Assembly: GCF_000006405.1 (NCBI RefSeq)
Contig: NW_003217015.1
Span: 790,303 to 854,302, forward strand
Direction: 5' to 3'
Source of the DNA: Perkinsus marinus ATCC 50983
Lineage: Eukaryota > Perkinsozoa > Perkinsida > Perkinsidae
Length of the DNA: 64,000 bases
Part shown: positions 12,401 to 25,480 of the stretch, in pieces
Numbering within the stretch: the first letter of the stretch is position 1
How the letters are laid out: each line of letters starts with the position of its first letter
Translations under genes and position numbers: made by a program
Notes under the pieces: model-generated
The model's database searches: none
Told to the model about the DNA's origin: nothing
The model's input: the letters and a program-made list of their open reading frames with translations, nothing else

Positions 12401-15400
12401 GTGCTCTATGACGGATTGATTTTTCTTGTAGGTGAAGACCTGCAGAAGGAATGTATGGGTCTCCTGCGTATGGTCGATTCGCGGTCTCTCCTTGTCAACG
12501 GTGCAGTCCCTACTGCTACTGGTGCTGCTGTGGTTGCCTTGGGTGAAGCTTTGGAGAAGTGTGAAGACGATAAGGTCGTTGGGAAGTTCGCTGACATCGT
12601 TGTGGGCGGTACTGGAGCGGATATCTCGGACGACTTGCTTGGTGTGATGCCTAATGCCGGTTCTCGACTTAAGCCCAAGCAGTTGGAGAAGCTGGTGTCG
12701 CGGGCGTGCGCTACACTCCCTGGCCCAGGAGCCGTTCGCTTCTTGGCCCGTGCTGATGGGATATCAATGAGGGTAGCGGTTTTATCAGCTAGTGGTGAGG
12801 TGTTTAGTACTGTAATCAGGTTTTGGCAACGACGCTGCTACCGTTGATATCGGGTGAGGAGGCGGTGAATGCGGTCCTCGCTGGTGAGGCCCTGTTCCAG
12901 CAGACCACAGACCTCAAGCTTGCTGACAGAGAGGTCGCTCGGAAGGCTGTAGTCAAACCGTTATGCAAGTAAGTAAATTTCGTGAGCCGTCACGGATGAG
13001 ACCTTTCTTCCACAGAGTGTTGTCCGGCCAAGAACCACGTGAAGCGGCCCTAGACCTTGTCTGCTTATCGATCCTCGGCAACGTGTGCCAGAAGGCCGAT
13101 TTGGCGCTTGTGAAGCCGGTGGTCTTGCGAGCTGCAGCTGATAAACAGCAGCTCTCGGCTGCCCTGCGTCTCTGTGGAGCAATCAATAGCATAGATTTAC
13201 TGAGGGAAGCCCTTGGCCAGATCAAGACCCCTCTGGAGACTCCTCAAACAGAACAGTTGAAGACAATCGTTAAGTCGATGGTTTCTGAGGAAGGTATTGC
13301 TGTGGTTTTGCGAGAGCTCACTCGACATGGTTGGTTGGCTGTTGTAGGTAGCTCGGCTGCTGAGGTGCTGGACGCCTTGGTCTCGGCGCCACAGGAGTCG
13401 GCCCGCCTGCCTTACACGGTCATCTGTGAGATTGCTAGGAGCCTCGACGCTAATGGTGCGGCTTTGGTAGTAGTAGTATTAATACGACTCTCCTGTGTGC
13501 CATGGTCCTCTTAGGTGCTGCTGTTGGCGGCTGACGCCCCACGTGATGATGTTCAGACTTGGATCAGTGGTGAAGTTCTTCCATTGAATATAGCAGCTAT
13601 GGTTCACGTAGGTTGGTGGTCGACAATATGAAAATTCAGAGAAGATGTTGCTTTTCGTACGCTCCTACCTAAATAGTGTGTGAATTTCGACAGTGTAGTG
13701 GTGGAGCTTGTGAGTTTCGCTGAGGAAACCAGATATGAACTCCGCGCTGGTGCTCGCCTATCGGGTATTCATGCTCAGGCTCTTGAGACGGCACGGGCCC
13801 TATTCAAGGGCGAGGTCACCTTTGTTAGCACTGCTGCTGTCCAATACCGTACAGTATCTATTAGAGTGGTAATAAGGAGAAGAGGAGGCACACACTAGGG
13901 CTCAGGTAGATGAGGCTTATTGTCGTCGTCAGGTCTCGGGCGTAGTGTTGACGTTGACCAACTTGGGAGTGCCAGAGGGAACGCCAGAACAATACGCGTC
14001 CCTGCTGTTGGCCTTGCACAACGTTACAGGGGACGCTAAGAGCAAGAAGGCTGCTAAGAGCCGCTCTGTAGCTACGCAAGCTGCTGGTGAGTGTCTATTT
14101 GGGATAATGTAGAAGTGGCACTAATGTGGAATACTTCCTCACGTTCGAGAGATGCTCAGCTGAAAGAGATTTTGCGGTTGATGATCTCAGGGAAGGTTTC
14201 TGTCGAACACAGTATGGCATTCAGGTGCTCTTCTCAAGGCGTTAGAGGCTGATCGCATCATAGCGACATTGATAGCACTGTTGAAGAACCCTTCGAAGCA
14301 GTCAGCGTTGTTCACACAGATAGCTGATGCTATTGAGGAGGGTGCTACTGGGTAGTACTCTTGTCTAGGGTGGCAGGGAAATATCTGAGCTTCATCTCAG
14401 GTCCTGGCAGCAACAGTATCTGTCCATCCCTGCATCGGTCCAGGAGGAGTGTATTGACGCTGTTATCGAGAGGGCCAGCCGGGAGGGTAGTGGGTCGACT
14501 TAATAGTACCGTCTGGGTTGAGGCTGTGTTTTAGATGAAGCTGTGATGAGCAACTCTCTGTGGTCGGTCTTGAGGGGTCTGTGTAGTGCTCTGAGTCTTG
14601 CGACGTTGAAGGATCGAGTGACGAAGTTGGTTGGCAGCAGTGAACCCTTGGCTTCTGGAGTGATGCCTCTCGGAAATGCTCAGCTATGCAAAGCAACGAC
14701 GATTCTTGTCAAGCGAATGGGTATATGCTCGCATGCATCATCCGAGAAGATATTACGTTCGCCTGCTAGGTGCATCGTCCCTCTCGTATTTGAGTCTACT
14801 TCTGCCGTCCTTGATTGCCGTTTTGTCTGCTGGAGAGAAGGACTCTACTGTGCTGCAGCCGACCGCCCAGTGCCTCTTTGAGATCACTGGAGCCTGTGGA
14901 CAGTACTTCGGCCCCGAGACTAAGGCGGTTTTCAGACTATGTGAGATGCTGTAGAGCGCTGGAGGGTATGTCTGTTGGTAGGTGTATCGCCGGAGTGGGA
15001 GTTGGCGCGAATTGGTGGGGCCCTCAGTGAAGCCAGCAAGGACCTCTCTCACCTGCTACAGATGACAGCGCAGCGTTTGGCGAGGTAGGGCTGTCAGGGC
15101 TATTGCTGTTGGATATTACTTTCTGGGATTGCTGCATTTTCTCTTGTGGGTGTCCGTAGGTCGTTAGTTTACTGTGAGATGCTGCCGATGTTTAATATTG
15201 GGGATATGCCTATTCCTGATTGGGTTGTATATGTTTAGGTCCCAACCCGTCGCGAGTATGATGGAGTCGGTGAAGTCGATTATTCTTGAGGCGTGTGGAC
15301 CCAAGCATTCAGTCCCGAGTGATAAGGACATATTTCGCTTACAGAAGCTTATGTCGTTGCTGGGGTGAGTGTACGGCCCTTGTATCGCCTCTCACGGTCC

Positions 15401-16698
15401 CCCTGGTCAGTTATCTGTTCTCTCGTACTGCGACCGACGTCCGAGTGATGGGGTCCATTGCTGACCCTCTAGCTCGGCTCCTCAGCCGCGTCGTCGCTGT
15501 TGTTCAATCTACGCATGTCGTGGTGCCCCCAGCCCGACGCGAAGTTCGATGGTGTGATGCAGAGTTTGGCTGGGGCTCGGAAGCGTTGGCCGGTCTCACT
15601 GTGCAGGCTCTAAGCGAGGTGCCCTACTGCCTAGGTCGTAGGGGTGGATTCTTATGCTCCCCTTCAGGCGTGTCTTCATATGCGTTTGGCTGATGTGGGA
15701 ATCGTCATCAAGGTGTTAGGAAAGGCAATGAAGCGCGGCGGGTGGTTGGTGGAGGGAGGACAGAAGGCTCCTCAAACGGCCATCTGGCTGTCGCTGGCGA
15801 CCGAACTCTGCAACAGGGGAGGCCAGGAGATCGGTGTCGCGGTACTTCAGTTGATGTCTGGAGATATTCTCGAGGTGGGTGTGCTTCGCTCCGCTGTGTT
15901 TTGTGGATTAAGTTGTTGCGTAGATCTTCAAGCAGTGTAACGAGCAGGCAAGTGGTTCAAAGAATAGTAGTAAGAAGAGGAAGTCTGGCGAGGAGGCTGC
16001 CCAAGAGGGTCGACCCTGGTGGTTCGATCTTATGCAGGAAGCTCTAAAGTAGGGCGGATCTCAGCAGCGTACGTTAGTCCAGGGCGTCTCCCTCCTCAGG
16101 TTGGTAGCAGCGGTGTCGAATGTGACATCGGAGGTGTCTTCGGACGGTGAGACCTTCGAGTCTATCATAGATGCCGTGGCTAACTGCTCTTCGTCGGCTA
16201 AGTACTGGCCGAGCGCTTATACAGCAGAGGCCCAGAGTGCATTCAGCCTGGCCATCATTGCTATTGGGAAGCGCTGTGCCAGTGACAATCAGGTGATAGA
16301 GGCGTGTTTGAAGGGTTGCCAATGGGATCATGATTCGTACTAGGTCAAGTATTTGCTCGCGGATCTTCTGCGGCCTTGTCGTATGGAGCCTTCAGCTCAA
16401 GTGAAATTGGCGCTGCTCCGTGGTGTGACGGAACTGTGGAAGGTGAGTGTTGTTGTTTATGCATGAAAGTGATGGCTGAGTCTCAGGCCGTTGGTGGGCC
16501 GCTGCTGGTTGGCATGTCGGAGGTGTCTGTATATGCTGGAGAGCTGTTGGAAGATGAGGATGCTGAGGTGAGCTCATCGAGGAGTAAGGGGGCAGCAGCC
16601 AAGATGTCTTGCGGCAGGTTGAGAGAGCGACCCGACTTATGTTGGCTGAGGTGGAGACTGTGTCGGGCGAGAGCCTCTTGGACAAGCTTCACTCCTAG
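9444..16698 (+). CDS. UTP10: U3 snoRNP protein UTP10 / HEATR1 homologue, multi-exon
   Basis: Large HEAT-repeat protein of the small-subunit processome (t-UTP/UTP-A complex), needed for Pol I transcription and 18S pre-rRNA processing in the nucleolus. The first exon starts MSAELLRQLQVFKAKH. Exons two and three give SFLYDWRDARTVEPQAIAEA and LSCFQDLVAQDPTLEQF, and the next runs into RDFLTTEENDDLNNTIERLL, the hallmark N-terminal order of UTP10. YNMEALLLAGIPYHDSPVFA follows near 9955-10050, matching the family's N-terminal HEAT region. The C-terminus (YAGELLEDEDAEV, then VERATRLMLAEVETVSGES and a stop at 16696) matches the end of human HEATR1. The first intron is about 44 nt. At least fifteen small exons are needed, and I did not place every border. 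Most internal frames between these anchors are helical, as expected of HEAT repeats. Confidence 0.82.
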
Positions 16699-16887
16699 GA
16701 TCGACTCCAGTAGCAATAATAGCCACTGTTTACCAGGATTAGTGACGCCATCATGGCTAAGCTATAAACGTCAGTTTACGTTCCTCCGTTTACTACTACT
16801 ACACGTACTTGATAGACCTGTGTACTTCTGGTTGGCAGTAGTCAATTCACGAGGGGGAGGGGAGGGGAGGTCGAGGGATTACCTAAT

Positions 16888-18311
16888 TTGTGCAGGTCTT
16901 CTTGCCCTGGTCTGCAAATGCCTCGTTCGCCCAGTTGGGCGGCTCGACCTCAACTCTGGGCTCCTCATTATGTCCATCAGCACTATCGAATCTTCCCGTA
17001 TTCTACGGGTCTGCGGTTCGTACTGGCCCATCGTTATAGTGACGGCTTGAGAGGGGTAGGACATTCAAATGGGTGGTGGAATGCCTGTTCACAATGGTCG
17101 CGAGTATCATTCATTGCTATGAACCTGCTCTTGTCGGAAGAGAAAGCTCAGCCATACCCCGTATGAAAATCCTTGGGAAATGTTGAACACTTAGGAAACG
17201 TTGGACGAGGAGGCAGCTTGTCTGAGATGGTTGAAGGAGAGCATCAGAGACAGGAGGAGGTTACGAGAAGCTGTACGGAGCCGTGCCTTGCACTGGACAC
17301 CCTATCAGTATCTAGTGGGTGAGAGGGGCAGAGCTCAATGAATCCGTTCGTGAGAGTAGAACTAGCATAAATTGCGATGTGCGCTCATTTATGCCGTGTG
17401 AAGAGATGTATATCCCTAGAGGATTTACGAAGGTGTGTGGTCAGGCTATGTAGACTTTCTGCATCTCGAAGCGTTCATTGTGAGGCCCCCTACGTTAATC
17501 CCAAGACCTGAGACGGAGCTGATGGTGCAGCGCATCCTGGAAGGGGGCCTACCAGGTGGGAGGCGCATACTGGATCTGTGCAGTGGAAGTGGTGTTATCG
17601 GAATTGCCTTGGCCACTGCATGGGCCACCATGAGGTCAGTTGAGGTGCTGTGTGGTCCCTAGATGGTCTACCCTTACATGATGATCTCTACTAGCGGCAG
17701 TGGCTTGTTATCAGGGTTGATCTGGCTGATCTCTCGGAGCAGGCGATGGGTCTTGCTCGAGAGAACGCGAAGCGCTTTGGAGTGTATGACCGACTAAAGT
17801 TCTTGGTCGGGCCCATCAGTGACCAAGAGTTCACGGCAAACTCCTATGACATGGTCGTCTCTAACCCTCCCTATATCCCCACTGAGTCTGTCGGGAATCT
17901 TTCGCGCACAGTGAAGAATCATGAAGATATCTTGGCCTTGGATGGGGGTGAGGAGGGGATGAATATTGTGCAAGAGGTAGGTCGTACATGTTACTAGTAG
18001 GCTGTCGGCCCCTTGTTTTGACCGGCTCTGTCATAAGAGTAATTTCAACTAGTAGTAGAAATTTGGTAATAGTGGTGATGTATATAGTTGTAATTGATTG
18101 GCAGGTGTTGAATGTATCATCAATGGTTCTGAAGCCTAACGGCATGCTTTGGATGGAGCTACACGCTGAGTCTAGTCAGCATCGATCTGTCGAGGAGTAC
18201 ATAGCACGGCACCATGCTACTGAGCTGGTGATGCAAGAGGTCGTACTTGATCTGAGGGATATGCCGCGGTTTGTTCTTATACGCAAGGTCGACCTTGGTG
18301 GCGTCTTGTGA
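16888..18311 (+). CDS. PrmC/HemK-type protein-glutamine N5-methyltransferase
   Basis: SAM-dependent methyltransferase of the family that methylates the GGQ glutamine of class I release factors; the mitochondrial or plastid form fits best, but targeting cannot be settled. The N-terminal helical domain ends in SRALHWTPYQYLVG, followed by the classic PTLIPRPETELMV. SAM-binding motif I is ILDLCSGSGVIGIALA, and the catalytic motif is VVSNPPYIPTESVGNLS. The C-terminal part has LALDGGEEGMNIVQEV and LKPNGMLWMELHAESS. GT-AG introns were traced at about 17167-17194 (phase 0), after YQYLVG, after ALATAWATM and at about 17976-18104. The start is uncertain: no ATG was fixed upstream of the exon that ends SEEKAQPYP. 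The gene begins shortly after the UTP10 stop on the same strand. Confidence 0.82.
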
Positions 18312-18453
18312 CTGGTCATGTTTCCGGGGTACCAGTGTTGGTGTTGGGTGAGGGCCCCTGAGGTCGAAGGAGATCTGAGCCCTAGGGGGCCTACCGTTGA
18401 GAAGGGGTGTCATTAGTTCAGTATCCGCACTGTTACTTATTTGTTTATTGGCG

Positions 18454-21400
18454 ATGCATACTCCAGGGGCGGACTCACCGGCGAGCACACCCTCACTGCC
18501 TAGTGGTACCCCGGAGGGCACTCCGCCGTCTATGACTATGATGGCTGAGCTGGCGACGTTGAGGCAGCAGTATGAAGCGATCAAGGATGAGCTGAAGGAT
18601 AAGAATGAGGAGCTCAGGACTTTACGAGGATTTGTAAGTTACCGCCGCACGGGGGCTCATCTCAACGCTGTCTTAGGTAAATGAAGCGCGGCGGAAGGCA
18701 CGGACACCGGCTAAGCTGAATCGGAGGGCGGCTGGGGATCTTCTCAATACTAGTAAGATGAGGGCTCTATGGCAATGTTTCCGCGTTGCAATTTTCTACC
18801 TTACCGACAGGACATGGTTGCCTCAGGCGGTTCATGCCTTCCAGACACCCCTGGTCGGTATGCTGGGATGCCCTCGCCCCCGGCAGAGCTCAGAGCCATC
18901 GCTCCGACACCTCTGAGGGCTCCACATCCAACCGTGGATATATGCTCGGTTGGGGTTAACACCTCCCCTCTGGCAGCTAGCTCACCCCCTCCACTATCGA
19001 TACCCTCCCCATCCTCCTCTGCTAAGGTCAGCAGCACGGTTGGTTAGACTGGTGTGAGGAGTCGTTTCATGGCAGGGTTCACCACCTGTTACTCCTAAAG
19101 GGATACCTCCTTTGCCGTTGGGTAAGCTGGGCCTTATTGGAAAGACGTCTGCGGGCCCTGTGTCGGGTAAAGCACTGCCGCCTCCTCCACCTAAGGTGAG
19201 GCTCGTTACCTTGTCGTGAGCTGATGTGAGGCTCCTCAGACTTCCCCGATACTCACATGCCTTCCGCCAAGGACCTCTCCTAAGTCAGCCAAAGGATCCC
19301 CTCCGCCGACCTGCATGGTGAGTAGCATATACCCTTACTGGGCTTGGTGTGCATGTATGCTCGTTGCAGAACGTGGCTTCTCTTGGTAAGGCGTCTCCTC
19401 CCCCACCTTTGCCCACCGGCAGGGGTATACCTCCCTTGGCGGGCCCTAAGGTATCTGAGGCTTGCTGGTTCATGGTAGAGATCACCATCTTGGCGCGGTC
19501 TCTCAGGGACCTCCGCCACGTGTACCTACGAATCTTAGTGGGCCTAAGAGCGTCCCGAAGGCTAGAGTGCCCAATCCCTATGTAGCCCTGCATATAAAAG
19601 GGGTGGACATCACCAAAGCTAAGGGGAAGAGAGCGACTGCTTGTAGGGGTGGGGGAGTGGCAACGCTCACTGGTAGTCGTCTTGCAGCGGTATTGGGAGT
19701 TAGCGTCATACTAAATGGTTTTATGGATTTCCCATAGTATGGGGCTTCCTGGCACAAGTTGGGTTTTTTATTGCTACGGGGCCCTCACCTTTCGTGATGG
19801 CTTTCGTATGAGCCCCTGGTGATGAGGAGTTTTGTAATGCTGTTAGGTAGCGTATCGACACCGAGAGCCGGAGGGGCTGGCAGCACGGACTCGGGGACGG
19901 ACACTCCTCTCAGTTGTGATAGCTCCTTCATCCAGGCGGCCCAACTTGAACACGCTCATGATGAGCCTCTACTACAGTACTTTACGAGGTGAGAGGGAGG
20001 AGCTCTCTTACGGCCGATGGTGTTGATCGTTACTCCATGGCATTGCTGATACAGTAGGGATCTATGATAGTAATATACCTATCATGATATGAGTCTATGG
20101 CTGCATTCATAGTGTGTGATAGAAGTTTGCCATGAGAGGGGTTTCCTTCTCGCGGAGGCATGTATTGACTATCCCACTCAAGTTGGCTCATCCGTAGGTA
20201 TGGTAGCCGGCCTCGGGACTTTACCATGTCCGAGTGCGGTACCCCTAGGAGCTGCGCATCTGATGCCGATACTAGTGGTAGCTATTCATCTCATGGGGTG
20301 GAGAGTATGCTGCTGTTCTCTCCTAGTCCTCCCTGCTCATACGGACATTTCTATGTGCTCGGACGGCACTCCTCATCGTAGTGTTGTACTGGGCGGGCCT
20401 CCATCGATGTCGAAGAACTCCAGCGTACCCATTCTTGGCAGCTGCGATCGACCTCCAGGGATGGGTGCTTCACAGAGTAGGTCTATCTGCTAGGGTCCTG
20501 CAACTTGCTTCAAGTTTCTAAACGAAATAGTTGGAGCTCGGTGAATTCTCGCACGGGCGTGTGGCAGGCACGAAGTCTCTGCTGCCTGTGATGCCTCCTG
20601 ACTGCATTATATCTCGCCAAGTGGGAGCTCAGAAGATATGGAAGAGGGTGAGGAGGAGCGTGAGGGCGCAACAGAGGTCGTCATGTGCCGTCATGTAGGT
20701 GGACTCCAAGTTCCTGACGAGGCTCTTCAAGAAAAAGGAAGTCATCAGAGATCTGGCACAGAAGGCTGCTGCTACTGGCAAGGAGCTTGAGAGTAGGGAG
20801 TTCAGTACCACACCTTCTGGAACTCCCACTGAATATGGTAGATCCTCTCGGGACACCAAACAAGCCTCTGACGGTGTTCGGTACGAAGGAGCATAGGCTG
20901 ATTGGCATCGTAGCACAGAAGGTGTTCATGCAGATGGAGCCACCACCAGCAGGCGCCAAGCTCAAGAGCCGTAGCGAACAGTAAGTCTTGGCTTTTGCTG
21001 CACATATTGGACCAGAGCTGCCAGTTACCGCAATCTTCTGCTGCGCTGTGACGACTCAGTGTGGCAGGAGGACCAGCTGGGTCCGGTCGAAAGTCTACTG
21101 CGTGATGTGAGGCTTTTCCATCTTTTCAAACTGGGATGCTCCTCCGGCATTGTAGCTGCCTCCCGAGCTCACCCAGGCCGTGATGGAGGCGGTTGACCGC
21201 GACCCTCCTGGAGCTTGTCGTGATGAAGTTGATCTCTTTGTGTAGGGAGAGAGGGCTACGAGACCTCGCAGGAATTGACCTAGATACCACCTGCGTAAAA
21301 TACCCGATATACGTCACCGCCTGCAGCTGATGATCTTCCTGAGCGGCTTTGAGGAAGAATTCCGAGCCATTGAGGTTAACCTCACTACCATGTACCGAGC

Positions 21401-22612
21401 GCTGGAGGTGATGTACGATTTGGTAATAGCAGCGGCGAGTCGGAGGATTGATGATGATTCCTACCCAGCTCGACAAGTTCGCGTTGGTCCTTCAACTCTG
21501 CGTCAACTTTGCTAATGCTCTCAATCCGGGCGGCCGTCAGGTAGGGTCTCTGTCTATTGAGTGTTTGGTGGTTGTTGTGACAGATCGACATGTTCCAGCT
21601 GGGCGCCTTCAGCAAGTTCTATGAGCTCAAATGCACTGAGAATCCGCGGGTACTACTGGTGATGCTGGTTCCCTCTGAGGACTGCTACTACTGTTGCATA
21701 TGCTGTTGTTTGTAGGTCAGCTGCCTGCATTGTGTGATAGCCTTGATGTCAGAGGAAGATGTGAAGGCCTTGCTTGATAGGGTCGTGATTCGGTGCATCG
21801 AGCGGGCGGCAGAGCTGAGGTAGTTTCGGCCGAGACTATGGTGAAGTGGGAAGTCTTTCCAGGGCATATCGAACGGTGGATGATGTCCGGGAATTGACGG
21901 ACTCCTTTCATGATATCGAGCATGCTTTGGAGAAGGAGCGGGAGAGGGAGAAGAAGCGAAGGCTCACCTCGATGGTTGCCGAGCCTCAGACGGTGGATGA
22001 CTGTGCTGAGGTAATCTCTGCTATCTACTCGGTATGAAACGTGGGAGGCATGTCGCGGTGTTCTTAGACCGAGGATGGACCTCTGGATACGTTCCACACT
22101 CACTTGGCTGAGTTTTATCGGGACAAGATCGCGGAGAGCCAGTGGCTGTTCGACTACGGCCTCAACGTTTACGCCAGGTGGGTAGGCTCCATCATGGCGA
22201 GAGTAGGGAACGTTGATAGTTACCGTAATCTGTGTATGACGTTTGTGGACTATGACTCGGTGTGGCCACCACCGAAGGAGCGGGGACCGGACTCTAAGGA
22301 TCTCTTTGAGGTGTGTCGAGACATGCTCACGCTCATAGCTAAGGTGGAGCAAGATGTGAGTGATGCTAGTAGTAGCTTGGAACTGGCTCTCAATGGCGAT
22401 CTCGGCAGATACATAAACTAAAGCTGCGAGAGCAATTCCAGGAGCAGTACCCGACCCCGACCGATCTAGCTGCGGGCACGATCGAGCGGGGCCAGGTGTC
22501 GAGTCCCATCTGCATCACTCCTCCTATTGCCCCCTCTACCCCAAGCACTATCGTGTCCGATGGAGTGGCCTCGAAGGTGGTAAAGTCTCGGGCGGCCACG
22601 GTGCGGCAGTCG
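18454..22612 (+). CDS. Formin (FH1 and FH2 domains), multi-exon; tail may extend further
   Basis: Actin nucleator and elongator. The ATG at 18454 begins MHTPGADSP; an early coiled-coil exon (LATLRQQYEAIKDELKDKNE) is followed by several small exons rich in poly-proline (SSPPPLSIPSP, KALPPPPPK, ASPPPPLPTGRGIPPL), which form an FH1 profilin-binding region. The FH2 domain follows. A lasso/linker-like piece has GVDITKAKGKR, then come LTRLFKKKEVIRDLAQK, LGTPNKPLTVFGTKEHRLIG, IRHRLQLMIFLSGFEEEF, and the diagnostic helix LVLQLCVNFANALNPGGRQI, then LGAFSKFYELKCTENPRVLL (compare the lGNxxN...GFkLxxLxKLxdtKs pattern). Downstream helices include LEKEREREKKRRL and LAEFYRDKIAESQWLFDYGL. No GBD/FH3 domain was recognised. 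A 48-nt intron near 22576-22624 suggests the gene continues into the Ser/Pro-rich region beyond. Confidence 0.78.
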
Positions 22613-22618
22613 TGATTG

Positions 22619-25480
22619 TGTCAGGCGTTGCCTAATATGCGTCCTATTTCCCGCTTCCTTGGGTCAGCTCGGGAGAAGGAGAATATTAGCGCCAACATCT
22701 CTGCACCGGAGCCCGAGAGGGTACCGACTCAGTGGCATCCCTCGGGAGGCACACTGTTGTGTAGGTATCCAAGGACAGTGCGATCTCGAGTGGCGATTCT
22801 GAGAAGATTTCTCGTTTCCCGAACTTCTCTCACCTGAATAGCCCACCACCGAGTCCTCCGAGTCAAGAGCTAGTACCTCCGCCTGCTGCTGCTACTGCTG
22901 ATACCTTCCCGGTGTCGTGGGCGTCTGCGGAATCAACCTCTGGGAAGGTCTCGGACCTCCCACCGCAGCCGCCATTGATACCAGCGTTACTCCTGGCGCC
23001 GGCTGACCAGGCCGATGTTTCGGTCGAGTCGTCTAATGGGCCCGTTACTGACGATGATGTAGCCACGCATCCGACTAACAGGTTCCGTGAGGTCCTGCGG
23101 GAGAGGCCTCCATCGGTGAGCCGATCCTCCCTCCAATGCATCCATGTGAATATTGGCAGATATTGACAGAGAATGAGGCGGTTGATGGCAGCAGCATGTC
23201 AGAGCTGGACCAGTCGTCAATGTCTGTGTCCTCAGCCCGTAGCACTCTATCTGTCAAGTCAACTAGAGGTGGGTGGCAGGCCTCTGTAGAAGTGATACCA
23301 CACTTCTTTCAGAACGTCGATCTCGAGTAACACGGAAGAGGTCAATGCGGAGCATCGTATCGATGGGTGAGTGTCCATACGGTCGGATGGATGGGCAACG
23401 TATCGTCGGTTCAGCAAAACTGCGCGAGAGTCCGACTGAGTCGCCTAGTGGAGAGACGTTTTATACGGCGAAGTCGAGGTATGCAATGTGGGTCTTCAGC
23501 CATCTCTACGATGGGTGTCTTTGGATGGGCTCTAGTAATCATTTGAGTATGTCTTTTCAGCGCTTCCTCCCCGCGGTCAAGCGTCGGTAATGTCCCGCCT
23601 GCTAAGCCCCCGACTGGCAGACCGAGTCTACGAGCGAGTAAGATCGGGTCCGTTTGGAGGGTCGGGGAGGCTGCATGCTGTTACTAGCAATGTTTCTGTT
23701 CACTCTGGGTTACTTCCTTTCAGTGTCGGGCTCCCAGGACTTCCGTCCTCCTCCTATTAGCAGTAATGGTGGTGTTAGCAAACGGCAGACGTCTAAGTGA
23801 GTACCTACTAGTCTGTGCCCCCTGCCATTGGTTACTGCATTAGGCATGGATCTGAGTCTCGAGAGGCTGAGAGGCTTAGGAGACGATTAGAATCGAGGAA
23901 GAGCATGACCAATTCAGTGGCCCGAGTGAGTAGTTCAACTTGAGGGTTGCAGTCCGTCGAGTGATAGTGACTCAGATTCTCAAAAGGAAGAACCCACAGT
24001 TGGAGGAGAGCATCTTGCCCGACAGTGAGGAGGAAGACTTCGGCTCCGGACGGTGTAATGGTGGTTGTAGTGATGAACTGCTGGTGATGATTCCATTCAG
24101 TCTCGCCAGTGTCCTCAATGGCATCCTCGTTATGCGGGCGTCGGAGTAGTATCGAGTCAGCAGGCTCTGGTATTAGCGACCGTGGTCGACCTCCTTTGGC
24201 ACCTAGTGGGGCTCCTAGGAAGAGAACGAGTAATTTGGTGGCGCGCGGTCATAGGAAGCCTCAGGCGACTTGAGGCTCGTTAGGTTCTACGAGTGTTCGG
24301 CCTCCGGCCAGGCGTGTGAGATTTCAATAATAGTCGCCTTTAGGATTGGTAGTAGAATTTTCGAGCATTTCTCCGGTATCGTCATGTCCTACTTGGTGAT
24401 AATACTATGCACTTGCCTCAGGTCAAGGCAGTGCCTCTTCGACCGGCTCCTCGCGACCTGATATACCCCCGCTAGCTCTGTCGGTATCAAGGGGAACGGC
24501 GGCGCTGAAGAAGTAGGGTAGAGGTTGCTGTGAGGCTTGCATGGCTGACTTCAGGCCCGCTACTGTACTAGGGCAGGAGTCTCCACGTTTGTTTGACGAG
24601 AAACGACATACCAAGTCTGTTGACAGTGATGATCAGTTATCATCACGGAGTAGTGGTGGTGCTTCTTCCTCTACCAGCAGAGCTCGATGGAGTAGCCATG
24701 GCAGGCCTTCTGCTGGGCAGTTGGGCAGTCAGCGGGTAGAGATGTTTATTACGCTCAGGAGCTCCTTGGGCACTAGACTCTCAAGTTCTTAGGTGCCGCC
24801 TGTAATTGGCTCAGGAGGGGCGTTGCCTGTTTATCATTCACATCGTCGGACTCTCGCTGGTAGGACGGCCTCTTTAGAGGAGTCCAGGGTGTATTGTGGA
24901 GGTTCGAGCCGGTCTGGTCGTCACTCTACTTCGGCCAGTGGTACCCGCCCTACGAGCCTTGGAGGCAACTCTAGCCACCAGCATCATGGTGGGCTCATGT
25001 CAGACGTTCAAAATGCAGCTAAACAGAGGCTTAAGTCTCAAGTAAGAAGGGCCTCTCGGGTGGTCATGGTAGCTGGAAGATGCTGTTGAGTAGATGATGG
25101 AACAACGAATTACTGGCGTAGCGCCTAAGTTCACTCCTAGAGTCAACTCGAAGGCTAATTCAGAGCTGAGGAGCCAGCTCTCACCAATCAGTGAAACAAC
25201 AACGCAGGAACAGCAGCAGCAGCAGCAAAGCACGTGGTGGGCATATCTCACCACCGGGGTCTGTGTGAGGCAACGTACAGGTACGTAAATAGTAGAGGCA
25301 GTGCATGAAAAGAGTAATGATGCTTCCCTCCATCTCTAAGTAGTTGTTGTTTTGTCACCGTCAATACCCTCATTGGCAGGCTGTAGGAATATTTTTGTTT
25401 TAACTCGATCCGTCATTAACATGTTTGAAGCCATCATTGATGCCCTCGTCGGATGCGGTGTGCTTGCCTGCACTCGGAAG
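22619..25480 (+). CDS. Ser/Pro-rich low-complexity coding region, ownership unresolved
   Basis: A series of plus-strand exons rich in Ser, Pro, Thr and Arg with no recognisable domain. Legible pieces are ISRFLGSAREKENISANIS, PQPPLIPALLLAPADQADV, SMSVSSARSTLSVKSTRGG, FRPATVLGQESPRLFDEKR, SRSSGGASSSTSRARWSS and a short Gln run at about 25212-25227 inside a SPISETTTQE context. The first piece joins the formin by a plausible 48-nt intron. The later pieces lead toward the kinase exons. It is probably the disordered tail of the formin, the disordered N-terminus of the kinase, or both; I could not find the boundary between the two genes. Confidence 0.5.

Noticed and set aside
9444-16698. First guess that the long HEAT-repeat gene was the proteasome factor ECM29
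   Set aside because: The N-terminal order (LSCFQDLVAQDPTLEQF, LTTEENDDLNNTIERLL) and the C-terminal end match UTP10/HEATR1 and not ECM29.
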